DNA from: Coprobacter secundus
GTDB lineage: Bacteria > Bacteroidota > Bacteroidia > Bacteroidales > Coprobacteraceae
Assembly (NCBI GenBank): GCA_000803105.1
Contig: JTDA01000003.1
Coordinates: 124,001-188,000 of the forward strand
Direction: 5' to 3'
DNA: 64,000 nt
Positions 27,308 through 36,156 of this stretch are shown one piece after another (positions within the stretch are counted from its first letter, which is position 1; each line of letters opens with the position of its first letter). The position numbers and the translations under genes were made by a program. Under the pieces are notes generated by a model. The model was not told where the DNA came from, made no database searches, and saw only the letters and a list, made by a program, of their open reading frames with translations.

Positions 27308-28090
27308 TTAGATATGTTTCTTCAATAAGAAGAATGCCGAAGTTGTAAAATAATTCCTGATATAGGGTATGTGTGAAAGTATTGGGGATAGCTTTCTGGG
27401 TTTTAAGCCAAATTTGATCTCGTAATGAGGATTTATAAAGTAGAGTGTTTCTTTTTGTATATCGTATCCGGTTTTTTTAGATAGTTTTCTGAAATGTTCG
27501 ACGGAGATCTGACAAGACTTTATATCAAGGAGCTCTTCTACTTTTTCGGGGATTTCGTTTCCAGCTTTTAACAAAGTTTTGTATATTGGATTGGGCAAAA
27601 GATGGATAAACGGAAGATGTGAAATTATTTTGTTTCTGCAAGTTTGTTGGTGCCCCCCAAAAGGCATTTGCCATGCAGGGAATCCGATAAAGATGATACC
27701 ATTATCTTTCACATAGATTTTTAGTTGTTTTAGCAATTTTTCTTTATCGGCGATATGCTCTATGACGTCATGCATAATGATGATATCGAACAGTTTTCCA
27801 AAATCATCTATTTTAAAAATGTCAGATGCTATTAATTGAGCCTTAAGTCCTGCTTCTAAAAAGAAATCTTGAGCTTGTTTTATTCGGTTTATTGAGATGT
27901 CTATTCCAGTGACTTTGCATCCGTATTGTGCAAAAGGAAGAAGATTACCTCCATCACCACATCCGATTTCGAGAATCGAGCATTCTGGGGTTAATTCGAA
28001 ATGTTGTGTTAAGTATGGGATGTAATATTTTTGGCTGGTTATACTTAGTTCTTCAAAGTATTTTTTTCTGTTTAAATGGCGTTCCTGCAT
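27308..28090 (-). CDS. SAM-dependent class I methyltransferase
   Basis: The 260-residue cytoplasmic protein has a Rossmann-type methyltransferase fold. Motif I is ILEIGCGDGGNLLPFA near residue 38, the acidic residue after strand 2 is in VTGIDISINRIKQA, and motif IV/post I is DIIIMHDVIEHI near 105, in the style of UbiG/Methyltransf_11 proteins. The C-terminal 90 residues are family-specific and may position the acceptor. The acceptor is unknown. It lies just upstream of ahcY on the same strand, a fitting neighbour because AhcY clears the by-product, although the two genes are 99 bp apart. Confidence 0.85.
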   Translation of the reverse strand: MQERHLNRKKYFEELSITSQKYYIPYLTQHFELTPECSILEIGCGDGGNLLPFAQYGCKVTGIDISINRIKQAQDFFLEAGLKAQLIASDIFKIDDFGKLFDIIIMHDVIEHIADKEKLLKQLKIYVKDNGIIFIGFPAWQMPFGGHQQTCRNKIISHLPFIHLLPNPIYKTLLKAGNEIPEKVEELLDIKSCQISVEHFRKLSKKTGYDIQKETLYFINPHYEIKFGLKPRKLSPILSHIPYIRNYFTTSAFFLLKKHI

Positions 28091-28181
28091 AATGCCGATT
28101 TTTAATGAAAATATATGATGTAAAGATATAATATTTATACTGCTTATGCAATGGAATCGGTATCAAATTGTTGGGATAAAA

Positions 28182-28214
28182 AGGAAAGGGCCCTTCATTG
28201 AAGGGCCCTTTCCT
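28182..28214 (-). terminator. Strong terminator of the TPR lipoprotein gene
   Basis: A perfect 15-bp GC-rich stem (28182-28196 with 28200-28214) with a 3-nt loop lies 19 bp after the stop codon. It is followed on the minus strand by TTTTTA. Confidence 0.9.
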
Positions 28215-28233
28215 GTAAGTTTATTTTCTATTA

Positions 28234-29910
28234 TTATTTGATAGAAGAAATATCATATTTTGCGAATTCAAGGTCAGTAGCAGCTTGTTGTGCCATGTTG
28301 CTGTCTAAGCTAACAGCTTTTTTCAAGTTGTCAGTAACAGCTTTTTGATTATTGGTACGAGCTCCGACAACGGCCATCAAATAATATGTAGTTGCATTAG
28401 GTTCACTAACGGCAGACAACGTATTTTTAGCTTTATTGTAATCTTTTGTTAAGATTTGAGCTAGCGCAGCATTGTTGGTTTTGGAATCACCAAATGCGCG
28501 TACAGCTTTGGTGTAATCACCTTTTTGCATGTAGAGAACACCGAGAGCATCGTTCAATTCATTAACACCTGCTGATTTGCCAAATGCTTGTTCTGCACTG
28601 TTGAGTTCATCTTTAGTAAGGTCGATCAAGCCTAAGTTCATTTGTACTTCAGGAGAGTTCGGGTTTACTTTTGCAGCTTTCTTGAAATTGTTTTCTGCAC
28701 CATTAAGATCTCCTTGTTCGAAGTTGACCATACCTAAGTTATTGAATCCACGATAATCGTTCGGGTAGATTTCTGTAGCTTTTTTGTAGATTGCAGCTTT
28801 TTCTGACGGATTTTTAGTCAAAGTAGCAGCATAGAGAAGTTCATCTACAGTAAGAGATTTAGGATCTGAAGCAGCCAATTTGCTGATTTCTTCGTCAGAT
28901 TTACCAATAACATCGATTGCTGCAGAGATTCTGGAATAACGAAGTTTGGGTAAAATTTCTTCGGCCAAGATCTGGAATGTAGAAGACATATTTTTGATTT
29001 CTTGTTCTCTTTGTTCTGGATCTTTGTACATAGATAATACACGAAGAATAAGGTCTTTATCCTGAATGTTGGATTTAGATACTAATTCTTGGAAGCCTTC
29101 CCAATCTTGAGCAGTAAATTCAGCTGTCATGTCAGCTTCTACATTGTTATTCTTCATTTGACCTTTCATGTATTTTACTGTCGCATTTTCACGATTTTCG
29201 GCCAAAGTAGTATTTAATTTTACACCTCCATCAGGAGAAGCATAAGACGAAATATTTACGTTTGTGATTTTTTTATTGGGAGCGGCAGCTGCATCTTTCA
29301 AGTTTGACTGGAAGTCTTGAACTTCTGCTTTTTTCAGCTCTTCAGAACGAAGGTTAGCTTGTTGTATCAAGAATAAAATGTCAGCTTGATAATTTTCTTT
29401 AATGATACGTTGGAACTTATCTGCAGCGAGAGCTGGAGTCAAGGAATTCGGGTCACATATTTCTGCTGTGGAAAGAACACCTTCTGCAACTTTAACGCGA
29501 GGCAAGTCATATGATTTTTTGCCTTGAGAAACTTTAAATGCCAGATATAAATCTGATTTTCTCATAGCGGGAATATATTTAAATGAAGTTTTCATTGTAA
29601 TATTTCCACCCAATTTGTAAGAAATAGTTTGGTCATTTCCAACAACTTTTTCACCTTGATAGGTGTACGGAGTTCCTGCAGTTTCTCCACCTTCATATAC
29701 CAAATATGGAGTAACGACTACAGTTGCTTTTTTGTTAAAATACTTTTCCGGGAACTGGCCGGTAATAGTCGCTGGAACTTCACCACCAACAACTTCAAGT
29801 GGATTCGGGGTTACAGTAAAGTACTCGGCTTTAAGTCCTCCCATTTTTTTACACCCTACAAAGGCTACCAATACAGCTAACAATAAGGGTAAATAAAGTT
29901 TTTTGTTCAT
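28234..29910 (-). CDS. TPR lipoprotein with an OmpA-like segment
   Basis: The 558-residue envelope lipoprotein has the lipobox AFVGC (Cys20). An N-terminal beta-rich region (to about residue 150) is followed by a segment with ISSYASPDGGVKLNTTLAENR near 220-245, which resembles the peptidoglycan-binding OmpA-like fold. TPR repeats run from about 365 to the end (YPNDYRGFNNLGMVNFEQGDL, NPNSPEVQMNLGLIDL, DALGVLYMQKGDYTKAV). It probably tethers outer membrane and cell wall or scaffolds an envelope complex. It is monocistronic, with a strong terminator and a -7-like box TATTTTTG at 29952-29959. High expression is suggested by these signals, not proven. Confidence 0.85.
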   Translation of the reverse strand: MNKKLYLPLLLAVLVAFVGCKKMGGLKAEYFTVTPNPLEVVGGEVPATITGQFPEKYFNKKATVVVTPYLVYEGGETAGTPYTYQGEKVVGNDQTISYKLGGNITMKTSFKYIPAMRKSDLYLAFKVSQGKKSYDLPRVKVAEGVLSTAEICDPNSLTPALAADKFQRIIKENYQADILFLIQQANLRSEELKKAEVQDFQSNLKDAAAAPNKKITNVNISSYASPDGGVKLNTTLAENRENATVKYMKGQMKNNNVEADMTAEFTAQDWEGFQELVSKSNIQDKDLILRVLSMYKDPEQREQEIKNMSSTFQILAEEILPKLRYSRISAAIDVIGKSDEEISKLAASDPKSLTVDELLYAATLTKNPSEKAAIYKKATEIYPNDYRGFNNLGMVNFEQGDLNGAENNFKKAAKVNPNSPEVQMNLGLIDLTKDELNSAEQAFGKSAGVNELNDALGVLYMQKGDYTKAVRAFGDSKTNNAALAQILTKDYNKAKNTLSAVSEPNATTYYLMAVVGARTNNQKAVTDNLKKAVSLDSNMAQQAATDLEFAKYDISSIK

Positions 29911-30243
29911 AACTAATTGTTTATTTGGTTACACTTATACTTTTATAATTGCAAAAATAGTAAGTTCTCTATATTTCTGTTTTTATTGTCTATAAAATAT
30001 ATTATCATTTGTTTACAACAATACATAAAAAATACCGTTACAAATATAGTTAAAAGTATAATAGGCTTTGATATATTGTCTTAAAATTAAATCATTGAAT
30101 AGTTTAAAAAAACAAAAATAAAAGAGAAAATCCCCTTGATATGGATATTATATATATATTTTTGTAAATAAATGTTGCTTTTTGAATAAAACCTATCAGC
30201 AAATTTTTTATAATCTTTCAGTTTTGGTTTTATTATCATAAAT
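29911..30243. other. AT-rich intergenic region
   Basis: This 333-bp gap contains the likely -7 box of the TPR lipoprotein gene (TATTTTTG on the minus strand, 29952-29959). It is otherwise very AT-rich with no feature I can support. Confidence 0.5.
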
Positions 30244-31149
30244 TTATTTGTGGGTATTTCTGGGGTGATGTGTGAGAATTTCACTTCGTAAAAATTCGTT
30301 ATCCATGTGGGTATATATTTCGGTGGTAGTAATACTTTCATGTCCTAACATTTGTTGTATTGCTCTTAAATTGGCTCCACCTTCCAATAAGTGTGTTGCG
30401 AATGAATGTCGTAAAGTATGAGGACTTATTTTTTTAGAAATACCACATTTTTTGCATTGGTTGCGTATAATATAAAAAATCATTACACGGGTGAGTCGGC
30501 CGCCTCGACGGTTTAGGAAAAGAATGTCTTCATCTCCTTTTTTTACATCAAGCTTGTTTCGGTCTTGCAAATATAAGTTTATTTCGTGGAGAGCGGTTTG
30601 GGAAATTGGGACCAAGCGCTGTTTGTCTCCTTTACCTTCAATAATAATAAATTCTTCTTTGGGATATATTTGTGAGAGTTTTAAATTTATCAATTCAGAT
30701 ACTCGAAGCCCCGATCCGTACATTACTTCAATAATAGCTTTATTGCGTTGTCCTTCGGGTTGAGATAAATCGAAAGATGATGATAGTAAATCAATTTCTT
30801 TAACGGTGAGGACTTCGGGCAATTTTAATCCGGTTTTAGGACCTTCAATTAATTCTGTCGGGTTATGTGTTATATAATTTTCAAGTAAAAGAAATTCGTA
30901 AAAAGATTTGATTCCCGATATGATACGAGCTTGGGTGCGAGGTTGAACTTTATCTTGTTGCAATTTGTGGATGAATTTGTGCAAATCTATAGATTCAAAT
31001 ATTTCTATTTTTATGTCACAGCTATCTATATAGGAAATCAGCTTTTTCAAATCGTCGAGATAAGCGTGAACAGTATTTGCAGATAACCCTTTTTCTATTT
31101 TCAGATAAGAAGTATATTTTTTTATTATTCCTTCTTCGTTAAGTATCAT
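30244..31149 (-). CDS. xerD: Tyrosine recombinase XerD
   Basis: The 301-residue recombinase resolves chromosome dimers at dif together with XerC. The N-terminal SAM-like DNA-binding domain (YLKIEKGLSANTVHAYLDDL) is followed by the catalytic domain with Arg in GSGLRVSELINL, the HTLRHSFATHLLEGGA box (His, Arg), GHESITTTEIYTH and the Tyr nucleophile in IYTH. The Met at 31149 gives the normal XerD length; the longer frame to 31251 would run through the divergent aroQ promoter region and is not supported. It is a housekeeping Xer, with no integrated element or attachment repeats nearby. Confidence 0.92.
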   Translation of the reverse strand: MILNEEGIIKKYTSYLKIEKGLSANTVHAYLDDLKKLISYIDSCDIKIEIFESIDLHKFIHKLQQDKVQPRTQARIISGIKSFYEFLLLENYITHNPTELIEGPKTGLKLPEVLTVKEIDLLSSSFDLSQPEGQRNKAIIEVMYGSGLRVSELINLKLSQIYPKEEFIIIEGKGDKQRLVPISQTALHEINLYLQDRNKLDVKKGDEDILFLNRRGGRLTRVMIFYIIRNQCKKCGISKKISPHTLRHSFATHLLEGGANLRAIQQMLGHESITTTEIYTHMDNEFLRSEILTHHPRNTHK

Positions 31150-31280
31150 AGTATAGCTGATTATATATTCAATTTTTTTATCTACTTTTGCATCATCTTT
31201 GTATAATCGGATATTGGGCTGTTGAAAGTGCTCAAACAGAACAATTGCCATTACAAAGATATAAATAAGGATGATTAATT

Positions 31281-31703
31281 ATGAATATTTTAATTATTAA
31301 TGGCCCTAACCTAAACTTATTGGGAAAACGAGAAAAGAGCGTTTATGGGGAGAGTTCGTTTGAAGATTATCTTGAATTGTTAAGAAAGCATTATCCGGAT
31401 CATATTATTCATTATTTCCAGTCGAATATTGAAGGTGAGCTTATAGATCAAATACATAAATATGGTTTTGACATAGATGGTATTATTTTGAATGCAGGAG
31501 CTTATACGCATACATCAATTGCCTTGTCCGATGCTATACGTGCAATTCCTGCTCCGGTTGTCGAAGTACATATTTCTAATATTCATAATCGGGAATCGTA
31601 TCGTCATGTATCAATGATTGCGGCAGCTTGTAAAGGTTCGGTAATAGGTTTTGGCCTTGACTCATATCGTTTGGCTGTTGAAGCTTTGGTAAATAAATTA
31701 TAA
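31281..31703 (+). CDS. aroQ: Type II 3-dehydroquinate dehydratase
   Basis: The 140-residue enzyme catalyses the third step of the shikimate pathway, forming 3-dehydroshikimate. Signatures are ILIINGPNLNLLGKRE at the start (the conserved Asn and Arg), the flexible lid with Tyr in KSVYGESSF, DGIILNAGAYTHTSIAL, and VEVHISNIHNRESYRHVS with the catalytic His. Its length is standard for the dodecameric type II class. It is followed 26 bp later by pyruvate kinase on the same strand and is divergent from xerD. Confidence 0.96.
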   Translation: MNILIINGPNLNLLGKREKSVYGESSFEDYLELLRKHYPDHIIHYFQSNIEGELIDQIHKYGFDIDGIILNAGAYTHTSIALSDAIRAIPAPVVEVHISNIHNRESYRHVSMIAAACKGSVIGFGLDSYRLAVEALVNKL

Positions 31704-31729
31704 TAGAAAGTAACATAATAAATAAGTAT

Positions 31730-33196
31730 ATGTCTAAACACACTAAAATTGTTGCTACAGTTTCGGATTTGAGGTGCGATGTAGAATTCGTCAAAGCATT
31801 GTTCGATAATGGAATGAATGTAGTACGTATGAATTCTGCGCATTTAAATGCTGACGGGTTCAATAAAATCATTACGAATGTAAGAGCCGTGTCAAATACG
31901 ATAGCTATTCTGATGGATACTAAAGGCCCTGAGATGCGTACGACTACAATAGAGGATGATGGGAGAGTGAATTTTGTGACTGGGGATCGGGTAAAAATGG
32001 TTGGGGATCCGAATATTCCTACCACTAAAGAATGTATAGGTATTTCATATCCCAATTTTGTCCAGGATTTGACGACGCAAAGCCGTATTCTTATCGATGA
32101 TGGAGAAATTGAGTTTGCTGTCTTGGAAAAGCATCCTGATTACTTATTGTGTGAAGCACAAAATGAAGGGGAGCTGGGGTCAAGAAAGAGTGTCAATGTA
32201 CCGGGTGTACGAATCAATTTACCATCCTTGACGGAAAAGGATAAACGAAATATTCTTTTCGCTATAGAACACAATATTGATTTTATTGCACATTCTTTTG
32301 TACGTAATAAGCAAGATGTTCTTGATATACAAGAAATATTGGATGCCCATAACAGTGAAATAAAAATTATTGCGAAGATAGAGAATCAAGAAGGTGTTGA
32401 TAATATTGATGAGATTCTTGAGGTCGCTTATGGGGTAATGATTGCTCGTGGAGATTTGGGTATTGAAGTTCCGCAAGAAAAGATACCGGGTATACAGCGT
32501 ATTTTGATAAAGAAATGCGTTCAGGCTAAAAAACCGGTTATTGTGGCGACTCAGATGTTGCATTCTATGATAAAAAATCCTCGGCCGACTCGGGCAGAGG
32601 TTACAGATATCGCTAATGCGATATATTATCGTACCGATGCTTTAATGCTCAGTGGGGAAACAGCTTATGGAAAATATCCTGTAGAGGCTATTGCTACTAT
32701 GTCGAAAGTTGCAGAGGAAGCGGAGAAAACAAAACTTTCCGATAATGATATTCGTGTAGTTACACCTGAATCAGCGATGGATGTTACTTCATTTTTGGCA
32801 AAACAAGCAGTAAAATCTTCAGTGAAGTTAGGAACCAAAGCTATCATTACAGATAGTTATACCGGACGCACGGCTCGTTATGTCGCAGCATATAGAGGCA
32901 AATATCCAGTTTTGGCCGTATGTTATAAGGAACGGACAATGAGAGAGTTGGCACTCTCCTATGGTGTTTTCCCAATGTATCAGGCTGAGACTAAAACATC
33001 GCGTGAATATCTTTATAATGGGCTGAATTTGTTGATTGGGCGGGGATGGCTTACGCGAGATGATTTAATTGCTTATGTAGGAGGGGCTTTCGGAGAAGGC
33101 GGAGGTTCTACATTCCTTGAAATAAATCAGGTGGACCGAGTGTTAGATGATTATCATCACTATGTATTGCCTAATTTAGAGGAATCGGATCGTTGA
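31730..33196 (+). CDS. pyk: Pyruvate kinase
   Basis: The 488-residue glycolytic enzyme transfers phosphate from phosphoenolpyruvate to ADP. Present are the N-terminal TKIVATVSDLRCDVEFVKAL, the substrate block MDTKGPEMRT, IIAKIENQEGVDNIDEIL with the catalytic Lys, the GVMIARGDLGIEVP Mg-binding motif, KPVIVATQMLHSMIKNPRPTRAEVTDIANA, and a C-terminal regulatory domain. It is in a likely operon with aroQ before it, and the O-methyltransferase gene starts one base after its stop codon. Confidence 0.96.
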   Translation: MSKHTKIVATVSDLRCDVEFVKALFDNGMNVVRMNSAHLNADGFNKIITNVRAVSNTIAILMDTKGPEMRTTTIEDDGRVNFVTGDRVKMVGDPNIPTTKECIGISYPNFVQDLTTQSRILIDDGEIEFAVLEKHPDYLLCEAQNEGELGSRKSVNVPGVRINLPSLTEKDKRNILFAIEHNIDFIAHSFVRNKQDVLDIQEILDAHNSEIKIIAKIENQEGVDNIDEILEVAYGVMIARGDLGIEVPQEKIPGIQRILIKKCVQAKKPVIVATQMLHSMIKNPRPTRAEVTDIANAIYYRTDALMLSGETAYGKYPVEAIATMSKVAEEAEKTKLSDNDIRVVTPESAMDVTSFLAKQAVKSSVKLGTKAIITDSYTGRTARYVAAYRGKYPVLAVCYKERTMRELALSYGVFPMYQAETKTSREYLYNGLNLLIGRGWLTRDDLIAYVGGAFGEGGGSTFLEINQVDRVLDDYHHYVLPNLEESDR

Positions 33197-33197
33197 T

Positions 33198-33830
33198 ATG
33201 GATGATCGTATTGAGGACTATATTCTCAGGCATAGTGACGAAGAAGGGGAGTTATTGAGCCGGCTCAATCGGGAAACCCATGTAAAATTATTAAGACCTC
33301 GTATGTTGTCGGGGCATTTGCAGGGGCGTATACTTAAGATGCTCTGTCGGATGATAAAGCCGAAGTATGTTCTTGAGTTAGGTACTTTTACAGGATATTC
33401 AGCTTTGTGTATGGCAGAAGGGATTGTTCCTGATGGGGAAATTCATACGATTGAGATAGATGATGAAATAGAGGACTTCACATGTTCTTATTTTGAACAG
33501 TCAGAATATAAGGAGCGTATTCGTTTCTATATAGGCGATGCCATGCATATTGTCCCGAGTATTGATCGTGTGTTCGACCTGGTTTTTATTGATGCAGATA
33601 AGCGGCATTATGTCGAATATTATGATTTGGTATTTGATAAGGTACGTTCGGGAGGTTTTATTTTGGCCGACAATACTTTATGGGACGGTAAGGTTGTTAC
33701 CGAACCTCAGTCGAGAGATGCACAGACAGTCGGCATACTTCGTTTTAATGAAATGATTGCTGCAGACAATAGGGTCGAAAAAGTTATTCTGCCTTTACGA
33801 GATGGGTTAACTCTGATTTGGAAAAAATAA
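33198..33830 (+). CDS. SAM-dependent O-methyltransferase (COMT-like)
   Basis: The 210-residue protein belongs to the bacterial class I O-methyltransferase family related to catechol O-methyltransferase. Motif I is VLELGTFTGYSALCMAEG near residue 60, with IHTIEIDDEIEDF, the metal-binding FDLVFIDADKRHYVEYYDL and the FILADNTLWDGKV block with a second metal ligand. It is probably Mg-dependent. The acceptor is unknown. It is tightly linked to pyk (1 bp), so it is co-expressed with it. A T-tailed hairpin follows. Confidence 0.9.
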   Translation: MDDRIEDYILRHSDEEGELLSRLNRETHVKLLRPRMLSGHLQGRILKMLCRMIKPKYVLELGTFTGYSALCMAEGIVPDGEIHTIEIDDEIEDFTCSYFEQSEYKERIRFYIGDAMHIVPSIDRVFDLVFIDADKRHYVEYYDLVFDKVRSGGFILADNTLWDGKVVTEPQSRDAQTVGILRFNEMIAADNRVEKVILPLRDGLTLIWKK

Positions 33831-33845
33831 AATAAGATAAAAAAT

Positions 33846-33903
33846 AGGGTAAATTCATAGAAAGTTCGTATATTGAACTTTGTGAAATTTATACCCTTTT
33901 TTT
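33846..33903 (+). terminator. Terminator of the aroQ-pyk-O-methyltransferase operon
   Basis: A long imperfect hairpin built around GGGTA...TACCC and GAAAGTTC...GAACTTTG ends in a run of seven T (33897-33903), 16 bp after the methyltransferase stop codon. Confidence 0.75.
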
Positions 33904-33967
33904 ATAGATAGGTTTTTGTTCCTGTTTTAATGGAATATCAAATCTTGAAAAATTTAAAATTGCTATT

Positions 33968-34303
33968 ATGGAAACGACCAGACAAAGTAAAATAAGTCGC
34001 TTATTACAGAAAGATTTAAGTGATATATTCTTAAATGAAACCCGGAAGACTCATGGTGTATTGATATCGGTTAGTGTAGTTCGTGTGAGCCCGGATTTAA
34101 GTGTGGCAAAAGTGTATCTGAGTATATTCCCTTCAGAAAAAGCACAGGAAATATTAGATTCTATACGATTGAATGCCAGAAATATACGATATGAATTGGC
34201 TCAGAGGATAAGGTTCCAGTTACGTAAAACTCCAGAGTTGTCTTTCTTTTTGGATGATTCTCTTGACTATATCGAAAATATTGATATGTTGTTGAAAAAG
34301 TAG
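33968..34303 (+). CDS. rbfA: Ribosome-binding factor A
   Basis: The 111-residue KH-fold protein matures the 30S subunit by acting on the 5' end of 16S rRNA. The sequence begins METTRQSKISRLLQKDLSDIF and contains the family block VSVVRVSPDLSVAKVYLSIF and the C-terminal RIRFQLRKTPELSFFLDDSLDY, which are characteristic. It is followed 24 bp later by a LolC/E-type permease gene on the same strand. Confidence 0.93.
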   Translation: METTRQSKISRLLQKDLSDIFLNETRKTHGVLISVSVVRVSPDLSVAKVYLSIFPSEKAQEILDSIRLNARNIRYELAQRIRFQLRKTPELSFFLDDSLDYIENIDMLLKK

Positions 34304-34327
34304 AGAAAACAAGAAACCAGTAGAAAA

Positions 34328-35548
34328 ATGGGGTTATCATCTACAATTGCATGGCGTTATCTCTTTTCTAAAAAATCACATAGTGCAATTAATATTATTT
34401 CTATGGTATCGGTTTGTGGTGTTGCTCTCACTACAATGGCTTTGATTTGTACTTTATCAGTATATAACGGCTTTCAGGAATTGATAGCATCTTTATATTC
34501 GACTCTTGACCCAGATATAAAAATTGAACCGATAAAGGGAAAAACGTTTGATATTTCAGATACTCTGTTTACGGATATTTCTAAATGGGAGAATATTGAG
34601 GTGTGGTCTCCGGTACTTGAAGAGAATGTTCTGTTAGTGTATAGAGATAAACAAATGCCTGCATTAATGAAAGGGGTATCTGACAATTTCGGACAATTGA
34701 CAGAAATAGACAAGATTCTATTGGATGGGAATTTTATGCTTCGTGATTCTATTGTAGGTTACGCTACGATAGGAGTTGGTATAGCTAATCAGTTGGAAGC
34801 AGGAGCTCGCTTTGTACATCCATTACAATTTTATACTCCTAAGCGAAATGTTCGAGTCAATATGGCCAACCCTGCAGCGTCGTTTAATGAGGGAAATCTT
34901 TTTGTTGCAGCGGTTTTCAGTGTCAATCAGCAGGAGTATGACGACCAGATGGTTATTGTCCCTCTTGATTTTGCTCGGAAAATTTTGGATTATACAACCG
35001 AGGTCTCAGCAATAGAAATAAAATTGAAACCGGGGGCGGATATATCAGGAATGATATCTCATTTGAAAGAAGTTTTAGGAGAAAACTATACAGTAAAAGA
35101 CCGTATGATGCAGCAAGAAGATTCTTTTCGAATGATGCAGATTGAGAAATGGATGACTTTTTTGATATTGGCTTTTATTTTAATGATTGCTACTTTTAAT
35201 GTCATAGGCTCATTGTCAATGTTGATTATCGATAAGAAAGAAAATATCCTTACCTTACAAAGTATGGGTGCAGATGATAGACTTATATCCAAGATATTCC
35301 TTACCGAAGGTTGTTTGATTTCAGCGATAGGTGCAGTTATTGGCCTTGTATTAGGTATTACTTTATGTTTATTACAGCAGCATTTCGGGTTATTACGATT
35401 GGGAGAGGGGACTGGAGCATTTGTAGTAGACGCTTATCCTGTGGAATTGATGTGGGTTGATGTTATTGCTGTAATGGGTATTGTTTCTCTTTTGGGATTT
35501 TTATCAGCGTGGTACCCTGTCAGATATATGCGTTCTAAATTGCTTTAA
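34328..35548 (+). CDS. LolC/LolE-type ABC transporter permease (FtsX/MacB superfamily)
   Basis: The 406-residue inner-membrane protein has one N-terminal membrane segment (INIISMVSVCGVALTTMALIC), a large periplasmic MacB-like domain (residues 55-260) and three C-terminal segments (FLILAFILMIATFNVIGSL, CLISAIGAVIGLVLGIT, VDVIAVMGIVSLLGFL), the layout of LolC/LolE. Such permeases extract lipoproteins from the inner membrane with the LolD ATPase, which is not encoded nearby. It probably shares a transcript with rbfA, as often seen in Bacteroidales. Confidence 0.87.
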   Translation: MGLSSTIAWRYLFSKKSHSAINIISMVSVCGVALTTMALICTLSVYNGFQELIASLYSTLDPDIKIEPIKGKTFDISDTLFTDISKWENIEVWSPVLEENVLLVYRDKQMPALMKGVSDNFGQLTEIDKILLDGNFMLRDSIVGYATIGVGIANQLEAGARFVHPLQFYTPKRNVRVNMANPAASFNEGNLFVAAVFSVNQQEYDDQMVIVPLDFARKILDYTTEVSAIEIKLKPGADISGMISHLKEVLGENYTVKDRMMQQEDSFRMMQIEKWMTFLILAFILMIATFNVIGSLSMLIIDKKENILTLQSMGADDRLISKIFLTEGCLISAIGAVIGLVLGITLCLLQQHFGLLRLGEGTGAFVVDAYPVELMWVDVIAVMGIVSLLGFLSAWYPVRYMRSKLL

Positions 35549-35642
35549 AGCTTAAGATACCAGCCTTTATTGTTGGGAATAGGATTGAAAAACAGTTCTC
35601 TTCATCCCAATTTTATATGTTTCAATACTTTATACAGAAGAT

Positions 35643-35674
35643 AAAAATAGCCGGAATAAACTCCGGCTATTTTT
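35643..35674. terminator. Bidirectional terminator between the permease and HIT genes
   Basis: A perfect 13-bp stem (35643-35655 with 35662-35674) with a 6-nt loop lies between two converging genes, with A and T runs inside the ends of the stem, so it can serve both. Confidence 0.88.
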
Positions 35675-35685
35675 ATAAGAAATTA

Positions 35686-36081
35686 TTATTCAAATTTCGA
35701 AGATATACGAACAGCAATGTCGTTCATTTCTTCAGGAGATAATTTAAGTTTTGGATTAGTAAAGAACATATCGGATTCCTTATTAATAGGAATTAAGTGA
35801 ATATGTGTATGTGGCACTTCTAATCCGATAACAGCCATTCCTACACGTTTGCAAGGTATGGCTTTTTCTATAGCCTTTGCTACTTTTTTGGCGAATAAGG
35901 AGAAGTCGCTTAATTCTTTGTCATCCATGGCAAAAATATAATCCCCTTCTTTTTTAGGTATAACTAATGTATGACCTTGGGTTATTGGATTGATATCCAG
36001 AAAAGCAAAAAAACGGTCGTTTTCGGCCACTTTATAGCAAGGAATTTCTCCGGCTACAATACGACTAAAAATAGTTGGCAT
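35686..36081 (-). CDS. HIT-family nucleotide-binding protein
   Basis: The 131-residue histidine-triad protein has the N-terminal TIFSRIVAGEIPCYKVAE, the FLDINPITQGHTLVIPK block and the triad HTHIHLIP near residue 92, with the catalytic central His. Members hydrolyse AMP-linked compounds such as adenosine 5'-phosphoramidates or dinucleoside polyphosphates; the substrate is not predictable. It is cytoplasmic and converges with the LolC/E-type gene across a shared terminator. Confidence 0.93.
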   Translation of the reverse strand: MPTIFSRIVAGEIPCYKVAENDRFFAFLDINPITQGHTLVIPKKEGDYIFAMDDKELSDFSLFAKKVAKAIEKAIPCKRVGMAVIGLEVPHTHIHLIPINKESDMFFTNPKLKLSPEEMNDIAVRISSKFE

Positions 36082-36156
36082 GTCGATAAGTTTTTATGTT
36101 TATTATAACCAAAGGTACTACAAAAAAGTGAAATATGGAAAAATGAAATAGGTAAC

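Noticed and set aside
30087..30341. 84-residue minus-strand frame at the end of xerD
   Set aside because: It overlaps the xerD coding region in another frame and continues into AT-rich DNA; a shadow frame.
30244..31149. Tyrosine recombinase as the integrase of a mobile element
   Set aside because: It has XerD length and motifs, and there are no attachment repeats, tRNA gene or cargo genes around it.
30244..31251. xerD with a 34-residue N-terminal extension
   Set aside because: The extension has no family match, overlaps the divergent aroQ promoter region, and the Met at 31149 gives the normal XerD length.
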